Source: Norana najaformis
Lineage: Eukaryota > Annelida > Clitellata > Crassiclitellata > Hormogastridae
Assembly (NCBI GenBank): GCA_964023275.1
Contig: OZ029914.1
Span: 45,764,437-45,828,436, forward strand
DNA length: 64,000 nucleotides
Direction: 5' to 3'
Part shown: piece after piece, positions 56,601-64,000 of the stretch
How positions within the stretch are numbered: position 1 is the first letter of the stretch
Layout of the letters: each line of letters starts with the position of its first letter
The notes under the pieces: model-generated
Told to the model about the DNA's origin: nothing
What the model saw: the letters and a program-made list of their open reading frames with translations, nothing else
Databases searched by the model: none
Translations under genes and position numbers: made by a program

Positions 56601-59600
56601 CTCACGTTGTAGAGCACCTACAGACGCGAATCGAGATTTTGTGTAGATTTAGGGTAAGCGTTCGTTGCGAGTTAATAAATGTTGAAAACATGAAGACTTT
56701 CGTTGATTCAGCCTCTTGATAGATAACTGGATCCTTGGTCAAATGGACTGAACTCTAGGCCGGGCGCTGGTAGATATTACCCTGGTATACGTTATAGTTT
56801 GGACTAGCTGTCCAGTAAAACACGCGGGATGTTTTTCGTTAAAATACTTACAAGAACGAATATATAAATAACCAATTTAGACGCTTTCGGTCCCTGCAGA
56901 TGAGTATATAAAGATGAAGATGAAAGATTTGCCTAAAGCGTTCGAATATCCTGTGGGACTGCGACAAAGTTAGGAACTTGATTAACTCATAATTCTCGCA
57001 AAATATACTTGGCGCCATTACTAAACTATTGTCATGAAAGTCACGCTATGGTGCTATATGATAATTAACATATTCGCCATCACCATCATCATCATCAGCA
57101 GCAGCAGCAACAACAATAATTTTGTGCTTATTTGTGCTGATGAAATCTTCAAATCAACTCATACCACTTTGGTTTAATTAGTCCAACTGTGTGTCGTCAC
57201 AAAAAAATTATTTATATAAATGTAATAACATATTTTAACAATGTTGTGAAACTAGCAGCTAATCATTGGAAAATGCTTTATTTTTAAATGAAATAACTTG
57301 ATTACAGAGACTGCGAGTGAGGTTAGTACAAAGGTTTTGTAGAAACCATGCATCCTTCACCAGCCTCCACTTCTGAACCAAGTGATTAAAGTATTTCCTG
57401 TGTCTACACGTACTTTCATCTGACAGGAGATTTGCAATTACTTCAGTAGTAATGATAGATTTATGTCTGACTTTTGAAAGTTTCCTGATGCTGGAAAATG
57501 TGTTTCACTCATTTTCAATAAAATGTTATTATGCAACCCATTTTCGCTCATATTCTCCTGAAGACAACTTTAGGTTGTTAAGTCTTAAGAAAACAGTAAT
57601 AAATGCAGCCACTTAAAATTTTTCTTATATAGGCAATTCTTCATCTTACCAGGTTTTTACCGAAAGTAAGCGAGACCCAAAACGCTATAGATTCACGTAG
57701 ATGACTAAAAGTTCCCTGTCCATAGTGAAATTTGGGGAGGCATTCTTTTCTTTTTCTTAAGACCTTGAGCCACCAGTGGTCTAATTCGTAGAGGCTGTAT
57801 ATGGGACCAGTGCATCGCAAAACTTGCCGTTTACTTCCCAGTGTAGGTACCAAAATCTGTCGATAAGTGACAGAGGCACGTGTGCGCAAACAACTTGCCG
57901 GGTTATACACACGGAGTCCAATTAGGCGGCTCGAATCGTTGGACTACACAGCCAGCGCGCTACTCATGTGGACCATAGTGTCGGATGTTCAAACCCCAGA
58001 ACAGAAAAAAATTCATATGCCTGTTGTATCAGGAATCATTGGGCTTGTGCCTTAAACAACTGGCTTCAGTCCAAAGCGATTTAGGCCTAAATTACTCAAT
58101 GTGTTACACCAAAACTTCATATTTGCCACACTGAAACATATTTTGTTAAATTGTTGTGTCTTCACATAGTTGGCTGCGGCGACACTTCTTACTACGGTCC
58201 GTCTGGAGTCATCAGTTCTCCCAACTTCCCCGGCCCTTACAACAACAATCTTAGCTGCGATTACTACATTAACGCTTCCTCGTCATCTAGTTCAATTGCC
58301 ATTACTTTCCAAGCATTTAACACTGAACAGGACTTCGATTACGTGACGGTTAGTATATTTCGACAATTTGTATTTTCTGGATTATTTTGAACTTTTCTAT
58401 AACTGTATATACAAATTGTATACTTGCTCGTTGCTCTGTTGGCAAATTTTATACCTCAACAGGAAGTTCGTCATCGTTCATCTTCGTGTCGTTCCACATT
58501 AAAGACATTTAGTATTTGTTGATTTTGTTGCAGGTTAGTTTCTGTTGTCGGCTTTAGTGTACTTTATAGTCATTGTACTCGGCGAAGTCTTCTAAATGTC
58601 TAAATCTGACTATTGCTTGGACAAGGACAGCCCTCGGTAGGCGTGCCTTTTCTCTCGCTAGACCTAGACTCTGAAATGTTCTTCAGGCAAACGTTCGCTC
58701 TATAAAGTCTGTTTTGGCGTCCTGGTTTTTCATATTTTACTCCAGTGTTTTGAGTTTGCACAGATCTGTTTGCATTTAAAATGTGCAAATAACTTTGAAG
58801 TGGCTAACTTTTCCTATAATAAATGTAACCGACTGTTTATAAGTTGTATTTTATTGCGCATCATGTAAGTTGGCCAAATGTCAAAGAAATAAAAACAACT
58901 TGACTTTGTGTGACAGATCAGTTGCCCTACCAATTCTAGTTTTCCTCCACATGAATATTCTGGATATTCATTACCCGATCCCTTATCGATTCCATGGTGC
59001 AGCCAAGGAAGAGTCAACTTTCGAACCAACGACAAAAATGTCTCCAGTGGATTCAGCCTCGATTATTATGTCAGTCTAGGAGGTAGGGGCTTTTGTTAAT
59101 GCTCCGAACAATTACATGTATAGGTGTGTATATAGCCTGTTTTTATTGCATAGAGACAAACAGATATATAATTGCAGAGATATTGAGATAAAGAGACAGC
59201 GTGTGGAATAAGGTTGGAACTGGATGACATGAAGAAGGCGGTATTTACCTTTAATATTCTTAACCGTAATCTCGAGATTTCTGTAACACCCAGCGAAACT
59301 TAGTCGCGTGAACCAGCTTATTTACAGGCACTCAGTCAAAACAAAATCGACAGGCAGAAAGTGTTCGGTTTTCGTTGGATTTTAGTGCTTAAATCCAGCA
59401 TTTAACCATTTTGTCATATAAAACATGCGCCACCTTTTTCCTTTATATTGTATAATATGTTACACTTAATTTAGGCAGTCTCTTCGTTCTGCTGTATTAC
59501 AGCATTTAGAGTTCTGAATTTGATTATTGAATGCAGATTGTGGAAATACAGTATACAGTGATTCCTTCGGATATGTCACCTCTCCTAATTGGCCGAATGG

Positions 59601-62585
59601 CTACGTATATAATCAGAACTGCTCCAACATCATCTGGGCTCCACAGCGAAGCACGTTCTACCTCTATTTTCACACTTTCAACCTAGGAATTTCATGCAGT
59701 TACGACTGGCTGGAGGTATAGTACCTGTAATTACTCGCATCACCTAAACGAAGATGGGAATTTTAGCGAGTGTTTTGAACCAATACGATGACCTAGCTTC
59801 GTGTTTGTTTCACACTCTTTGTATAATAGTGAGACACATCGGCCTATTTGGGATCATGTTGGATCTGTAATACAGCAATTGTGGGTTCGCGCCTGCTGAA
59901 CGGATTCCGTTTATCCGTTAAACGACCCCGAACGTGTTTTTGGGGCAAACTTGTCTCACAGCTGATTCTTATTTACTCTCGTTGAACGCATGATAATTGC
60001 AAAAAATAAAAATAAATAAATAGTTCTTTAAGACTACATCAGCTATGCTTCTTTCACTAAGGCTTTCTGAGAGCTTCATCATAAGGTTCGCTTATGTAAC
60101 ATATTACTCTTAAGGCGCCAGATAAGGTATAATAATGTTCGTCTATTTGTATTAAAATTCAACAATCAAAAGCAATGGATGAAGATATCTGTCTGCTGAC
60201 TTTTGTTTTAGATAAAATGTCTAGACTCGGATTTTGGTCCCGATAGATATTGTGGAACATTTACTCACTACCTGCTGAAAATCAATAGGTGCAGTCGAGT
60301 ACTTTTGTGGTTCCACAGTGATGGTTCTAACAACTATCAAGGATTCAACATTCAATATAACGTCAACCCAGGTCGGTGTAAGCGATATTTCTAAAGATAT
60401 TGCAGCTCTTTAGATTGGAGCCAGGTGTTACATCATGGGTATTGATGCATACATGCATATATACATACATACATGCACTCATTCATTCATTCATACATAT
60501 TGCAAGCAGTCAGCATATTTAGGTGCTTTTAGCTGATTACTTTTCGTTGCTATATACTTTTCTAGTCTGTTTGTCTATACTTACACGGGCGATTACGTCA
60601 AGAACCAATTAAGGCGCTTCTGGTTAGATGAAAACATAAAAGTGAAGATGAAAGCCTTACTTAAGACGATCGAAGTCCTGTACGACTGCGACAACTTTAG
60701 GACCTTGAGCAACACATAGTAATTCCTCTACAGTGTACTGGGCGCCATTACTTAACCCCTATCATGAAAGTCTTAATGATTGGTGCTATATAAAATTCAC
60801 ATATTCATCACCATTATTATCATCACCAGCGGCAACAACAACAATAATTGTGTGGTTATTTTGTGCTAATGGAATCTTCAAACGAAGCCATATCAGATTT
60901 GACTAATTAGTCCAATTGTGTATCATCACAAAAATATTATTTTACATAAACGCAATTGATATATTTTAACAATGCTGTGAAAGTAGTAGGCAAGCATTGG
61001 AAGGTGCTTTACTTTTTAATGAAATAACATAGTCATAGGAACTACGAACGAGGACAGTAAATGTGTTCTTCGCAGACTACGCATCCTTTACCAGCCTGTT
61101 TTTCTGGTTCAAGTGATTAAAGTATTCCCTATGTATACACGTGCTTTTCTTGACAGGAGGTTTGAAGCTAAAGTCTCAGTAATACTAACAGATTCATGTC
61201 TGTATTTTGAAAGTTTCCTGATGTTGGAAAATGTGGTTAACTCATTTTCAAGGAAACGCTATATTGCTTCCCATTTTACAATCATTACTTTAGGTAGTTA
61301 AATCTTAGGAAAACAGTAACAAATACAGTCACTTAAATTTTCATTACATTAGCAATCCTTCATCTTACTAGGTTTCTACTACGAATAAGAAAACCCAAAC
61401 ATACTGTACTTATCAAGATGACTAAAAGTCCCGTGTTCATAGTGGAACTTGGTGAGGCATTCATTTCCTTTTCATCGGCCTTCGAGCCTGCGATAGTCGA
61501 ATTTCTAGGGCCATTACACGTGGCCAGTGCATCACAAGACTTGCTGTTTAATTCCAGCTCGTGCTGGTATAAAATTCTGCTGCTTAGTGACAGCGAAGCG
61601 CCAGTGAACAAACAATTTTTTATGTTTCGTTTATTGATCCCAGAAGAGAAATTTGGCAAAAATCAAAATACAAGTTTAACATAAAACATTGTTGGATTAC
61701 AGTGAAAAAGCGGTAGACCAAGAAGGGGCCATAGCCCCGCTTAATTAGGGCCACCAATTTGTATGCAAATACCCGTGGCGATCGAGCGCCTCTGGAGTGT
61801 ATATCGTTATAGATACAATTTAAATCTTAACTATAAAAATTATAAGGTGATAAATATGACCTACAGAACGACAAAAGAAAAAAGAAATTAAGCTTAACTG
61901 AAATATACAACACAATATAAATTACACTTGCGATTCATCATCCAAAAATTTACGCAGCTGTTGTTTAAATAACAGCAGAAAAGGCAACTGTTGAATATAT
62001 ATAGTGGCAATGCATTCCATATCAGCAGTCCAATGCATTTAATGCCAAAATACCTTGTATTTGTTCGAATATATACACTACTGAGTTTACTTTGCCATCT
62101 AATAGAGCAGGTATGAAATTTAGAGCAACGCAGAAAATAACCATCAAACACGAAGTCCGCTTAGGAGTCTCGAATCCATGCGCAATCTTTGGATTACAGA
62201 GCCATCGCTCTAATCAAATGGACCACCATGTCGCACATTCAAACCTCAGAATAGAGCATGCCTATAGAAATAGGTCAGAAATCAATCGGCTTGGGCCTTA
62301 ACCACTGGCGTTAATAAGTAGCAATATATGCCTGAATGACTCGCTGCGTTACACCGAAACTTCTTGTTTACGATATTGAAACATAATTTGATGAGTTGTG
62401 TCTTCATAGACTGTGGTAACACTTCTTATTACGGTCCGTCTGGAGTCATCAGTTCTCCCAACTACCCCATCTATTACTACGACAATCTGTACTGCGATTA
62501 CACCATTTACGCCTCATCGTCATCTAGTTCGATTGCCATTATTTTCCAAACGTTTAGCACTGAACGGAACTTCGATTACGTGACG
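51899..62585 (+). CDS. CUB-array gene IV, 5' part (partial, runs off the right edge)
   Basis: In-window join 51899-52070, 52855-53027, 54199-54364, 54987-55165, 55806-55974, 58170-58348, 58917-59082, 59537-59715, 60212-60371, 62410-62585 (1719 nt, 573 residues). Order: signal peptide, A, B, hybrid CUB (C-type N-half plus A-type C-half), B', then the N-half of a C-type CUB. By analogy with genes II and III its C-half should start a few hundred bases beyond 64000, followed by D and a tail. Phases agree throughout. The hybrid CUB marks a second unequal crossover, separate from that in gene III. A solo LTR lies in the B intron. Confidence 0.85.
52855..53027 (+). CDS. gene IV exon: N-half of A-type CUB
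   Basis: 173 nt between TGCTACAG and GTAAGT. It reads VCGNTSYYGPSGVINSPNHP, DLYCDYN and FNIENGCDFLT. The usual Tyr before the Asp is Cys, giving an extra cysteine. Confidence 0.92.
53140..53295 (+). mobile_element. LINE reverse-transcriptase end, remnant
   Basis: GGFSVAGPRIWNTLRR followed by TFAL and a short broken frame resembles the end of CR1/L2-type ORF2 (family motif SVAGPRLWNSLP). A homologous remnant is at 58590-58725 in the second A-type intron of gene IV. Confidence 0.6.
53466..53625. repeat. CTA/CTG trinucleotide microsatellite
   Basis: About 160 bases of imperfect (CTA)n with CTG interruptions at the left and ATT at the right. Long single-residue frames here are artefacts. Confidence 0.95.
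54199..54364 (+). CDS. gene IV exon: C-half of A-type CUB
   Basis: 166 nt between TACGACAG and GTAGGG. It starts ISCATNSSF and ends [12 protein letters not shown], with VPWCSQG. Asn stands in place of the third acidic ligand (FRTN). Confidence 0.93.
54987..55165 (+). CDS. gene IV exon: N-half of B-type CUB, cysteines lost
   Basis: 179 nt between ATTGTAG and GTAGGC. It reads [29 protein letters not shown] and GSCFSSDWLE. The CC-x-C cluster of other B-type CUBs is reduced to one cysteine. Confidence 0.92.
55177..55315 (-). repeat. SINE-like insert with TTACAA tail (minus orientation)
   Basis: TGTAATTGTAATTGTAATTTG, then GAAGCGCCTCTTAGAG and GAGGTGCTTCCGACCCG. It is the reverse orientation of the insert at 28600-28731 and shares the LINE 3' hairpin and tail. 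Confidence 0.55.
55425..55613 (+). repeat. tRNA-derived SINE, best copy in B introns
   Basis: The tRNA-like head at 55435-55505 has TCGGTCTATTCGGTAACGAG, a GGGTCTTTAATCCC stem and box-B-like GGGTTCGCGCC. The body has GGGGCAAAGTTGTCTCGCAG and the tail AATAAATCTAAATAAATA. Paralogous copies are at about 1660, 11990, 28440, 36790 and 59820. Confidence 0.65.
55806..55974 (+). CDS. gene IV exon: C-half of B-type CUB
   Basis: 169 nt, acceptor TTGTCCTAG, donor GTCTAT. It starts [29 protein letters not shown] (Asn for His) and RFNIQY (Arg for Gly) are changed from the family pattern. Confidence 0.9.
56050..56220. repeat. CATA microsatellite
   Basis: CATA/GCATGCAT runs after the B-type exon, followed by ATATTGTCAATCGTCATC as in the paralogs. 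Confidence 0.85.
56285..56842 (+). mobile_element. probable solo LTR
   Basis: GC-richer block of about 560 bases missing from the paralogous introns of genes I-III. It has about five imperfect ACCAGCCTT repeats (56380-56440), a TATA box (TATAAAAG, 56450-56457) and a polyadenylation signal (AATAAA, 56674-56679) in the spacing expected of an LTR. ATAC stands before it and again where host sequence resumes (about 56844). No internal retroelement genes are present. The exact ends and clade are uncertain. Confidence 0.55.
57700..57985 (-). repeat. tRNA-derived SINE upstream of C-type exon
   Basis: Same family and position as 13640-13955. The head (about 57902-57978) has TGAGTAGCGCGCTGGC and TCCAACGATTCGAG. 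The body has GGGACCAGTGCATCGC. Confidence 0.55.
58170..58348 (+). CDS. gene IV exon: C-type N-half of the hybrid CUB
   Basis: 179 nt, one codon longer than other C-type exons because the acceptor is now CACATAG before TTGGCTGC. It reads VGCGDTSYYGPSGVISSPNF, then SCDYYINASSSSSS and FNTEQDFDYVT. Donor GTTAGT. Its own C-type C-half is missing downstream. Confidence 0.9.
58441..58515 (+). pseudogene. leftover 3' part of an A-type N-half exon
   Basis: ATACCTCAACAGGAAGTTCG and TCATCTTCGTGTCGTTCCAC match the second half of A-type exons (compare 52948-53010), with deletions, and are followed by A-type intron sequence (GATTTTGTTGCAGGTTAGTTT). It marks the right edge of a recombination junction. Confidence 0.75.
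58590..58725 (+). mobile_element. LINE end remnant, paralog of 53140-53295
   Basis: GGCGTGCCTTTTCTCTCGC and AACGTTCGCTCTATAAAG align with the remnant in the first A-type intron. It moved with the duplicated intron rather than inserting anew. Confidence 0.5.
58917..59082 (+). CDS. gene IV exon: A-type C-half of the hybrid CUB
   Basis: 166 nt between TGTGACAG and GTAGGG. It starts [16 protein letters not shown] and ends [12 protein letters not shown]. It is closest to the A-type C-half of gene II, not to C-type exons (which end DYHISLGG). Confidence 0.93.
59537..59715 (+). CDS. gene IV exon: N-half of second B-type CUB
   Basis: 179 nt between GAATGCAG and GTATAG. It reads [29 protein letters not shown] and ISCSYDWLE. 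The cysteine cluster is reduced, as in the first B-type CUB of this gene. Confidence 0.92.
59820..60030 (+). repeat. tRNA-derived SINE in B intron
   Basis: Contains ACATCGGCCTATTTGGGATC, GTGGGTTCGCGCCTGCTGAA, GGGGCAAACTTGTCTCACAG and an AAATAAATAAATAG tail. Same family and position as 55425-55613. Confidence 0.6.
60212..60371 (+). CDS. gene IV exon: C-half of second B-type CUB (short form)
   Basis: 160 nt, acceptor TTGTTTTAG, donor GTCGGT. It starts IKCLDSDFGPDRYCG with one codon lost from LDNSD, and ends NVNPG with two codons lost. [13 protein letters not shown] and GFNIQY remain. The nine lost bases keep the frame. Confidence 0.88.
60448..60500. repeat. CATA microsatellite (short)
   Basis: CATA and CATT runs in the usual place after an even CUB, followed by the conserved GTCAGCATATTTAGGTGC block. 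Confidence 0.8.
62150..62232 (-). repeat. tRNA-like SINE head upstream of C-type exon
   Basis: Minus-strand TTAGAGCGATGGCTCTGTAA and box-B-like GGATTCGAGAC. The body is displaced to about 61410-61600, with an insertion of unclear origin between. Confidence 0.5.
62410..62585 (+). CDS. gene IV exon: N-half of the next C-type CUB
   Basis: 176 nt between TCTTCATAG and GTCAGT. It reads DCGNTSYYGPSGVISSPNYP, YCDYTIYASSSSSS and FSTERNFDYVT. The matching C-half lies beyond the window; in gene II it starts about 1.1 kb after this exon, in gene III about 1.26 kb. Here the intron is lengthened by tandem repeats. Confidence 0.93.
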
Positions 62586-63243
62586 GTCAGTACATAGCGA
62601 CAGTTTATTTTTTTCTGGAATTTTTCGTATATTTGTATTTACGATATTGCGTACATGCTCGTTGCTCTGCTATCAAACTTAGAAGTGTTGTGATGGCCTT
62701 TTTGCCCAACAGAAATCGATACGACTATTGCAGCAACACTAAGTGGTCGCTTGGTTTGTTTATGCTACGAGGCAGGCGCAATGAAATCAAACAAAATCGA
62801 CGGGGGTTAGTACATGGACTGGTGGCCGCCTGTGGAATACCACACCACTTGATGCCTATTTAGCAATTCATCGCTTAGTGTTCAGTAAATGAATATCAAC
62901 GCTAGTTGAAAAGCTAAACAGGTGGTCTATCATTGGTTTGCTGTGGTAATGTTTGCGCTTTGTCTTATGGACCACACTTCTAAAGAGTTTCTGTAGAGAG
63001 ATATGTGAACAAGTTAATCTGTAACCTTTGAGTAGTTGTTGTGTAGATTGTGTTGCCTTATAAAGCAGGCTGAGGTGTGTAGACTTAATAAGCAAAAGCA
63101 AATTGAAGCAGATGAGTTTTGAGTCCACGCGTAAGCGACATCATGTTCCTTACTATGTTGTCTTGGTAAGTAGCCGTGGCATAAAATTGTAAGAGAGTTG
63201 CATTAGAAGACTACAGCAAATTAGAACATTAGAATGCAATAAG

Positions 63244-63389
63244 GGGCTAAGTGTTTGTTCAACAATATTTCATAATTTTTATAGAGGCGCTTGAATAAAC
63301 TAAACTTGAGCCTTAAGGGCTAAGTGTTTGTTCAACAATATTTCATAATTTTTATAGAGGCGCTTAAACAAACTAAACTTGAGCCTTTA
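63244..63389. repeat. 73-bp tandem duplication
   Basis: Two adjacent copies starting GGGCTAAGTGTTTGTTC, including a TATAGAGGCGCTT SINE-tail-like segment. A few mismatches only. Confidence 0.9.
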
Positions 63390-63716
63390 TGAGTTTTTGA
63401 TCAGTGCTTAGTATAAGAATGTAGATTTGCCGCTATAAAACAGGTTGCGAGGCAAATACAAAGCAAATTGATATAGGTGAGTTTTTGAGCTCAGGCCTAA
63501 ATGACATCAAAAAAGTTATGTCGTTCTTGTGTCGCCTTAGTCTTGAACCAAGAGGCTTAACCTTTGAAATCTTGGAGAAGTAGCTGTGACATAAAGTTAA
63601 AGTTGTGGAAGAGTTGCAAGAATAAGACTAAAAACTAGAACATTAGAACGTGACACGGTTGCTAAGTGTTCATTTATTTATCTTTCACAATTTATTGTGA
63701 TATTGAAGTGAGGAGT

Positions 63717-63943
63717 CAACTTTTATTGATTTTGATTTGTCAATGGTGCATGTAACTATGTCGATTTCTTGGCCAACTTTTATTGATTTTGATTTGTCAA
63801 TGGTGCATGTAACTATGTCGATTTTTTGGCCTACTTTATTGATCTTGATTTGTCAATGTGCATGTAACTATGTCGATTTTTTGGCCTACTTTATTGATTT
63901 TGATTTGTCAATGGTGCATGTAACTATGTCGATTTCTTGGCCA
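63717..63943. repeat. about 57-bp tandem repeat, four copies
   Basis: Unit ACTTTTATTGATTTTGATTT followed by GTCAATGGTGCATGTAACTA and TGTCGATTTCTTGGCC. The copies are nearly identical, so expansion is recent. Genes II and III have a single related unit at this intron place (about 15060 and 43020). Confidence 0.92.
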
Positions 63944-64000
63944 TTTAAGTCTTTTGTGGTTTACAAATATCTGACAATCATTCGCTTTTCAAAAGCGTTT

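Overview
This is animal nuclear DNA: AT-rich, with long introns, phase-coded splice sites and abundant non-LTR, DNA-transposon, SINE and microsatellite sequence. No bacterial-type operon, CRISPR array, rRNA or intact tRNA gene was seen. The repeat content (L2/CR1-like and RTE-like LINEs, Tc1-like DNA elements, tRNA-derived SINEs, and a zinc-finger protein family that I recall as spread through many invertebrate genomes) suggests a marine or other invertebrate. I cannot place it more precisely.

The window is a head-to-tail tandem array of plus-strand genes for secreted proteins built from CUB domains. Four members are visible: gene I (3' part, 741-4200), gene II (complete, 7109-19348, predicted 535 aa), gene III (complete, 25006-46154, predicted 762 aa) and gene IV (5' part, from 51899, running off the right edge). 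Each complete gene has a signal-peptide/Thr-rich exon, then CUB domains, then a short terminal exon. Each CUB domain is encoded by two exons: an N-half (phase 1 in, phase 0 out) and a C-half (phase 0 in, phase 1 out), so whole CUBs can be added or lost without breaking the frame. Two CUB subtypes alternate. The odd subtype (called A and C here) has CGDTSYYGPSG, then ISCPTNSSF and GFSLDYY. The even subtype (B and D) has [18 protein letters not shown] and WFHSD. Architectures: gene I ...A-B-tail; gene II A-B-C-D-tail; gene III A-B-A'/C-B-C-D-tail; gene IV A-B-C/A-B-C...(edge).

The copy number has been reshaped by unequal recombination, and the junctions can be read: a chimeric C/A exon in gene III, a C-type N-half joined to an A-type C-half in gene IV with a leftover A-exon fragment in the intron, loss of the C-D pair in gene I, and a partial exon/intron duplication in gene III.

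Introns and spacers hold most of the mobile DNA: two copies of a CACTG-terminated DNA element with a zinc-finger, DDE-like protein (9511-11917 and 30607-33226); a Tc1-like element with a LINE inside it and a SINE inside the LINE (37833-40836); two RTE-like LINE ends with target-site duplications (3642-3913 and 17285-17929); a probable solo LTR (about 56285-56842); a MITE-like element (4925-5428); two tRNA-derived SINE families shared by paralogous introns; and CATA-type microsatellites at the same place after every even CUB. The function of the CUB proteins cannot be read from sequence beyond being secreted, glycosylated and probably partly calcium-binding.
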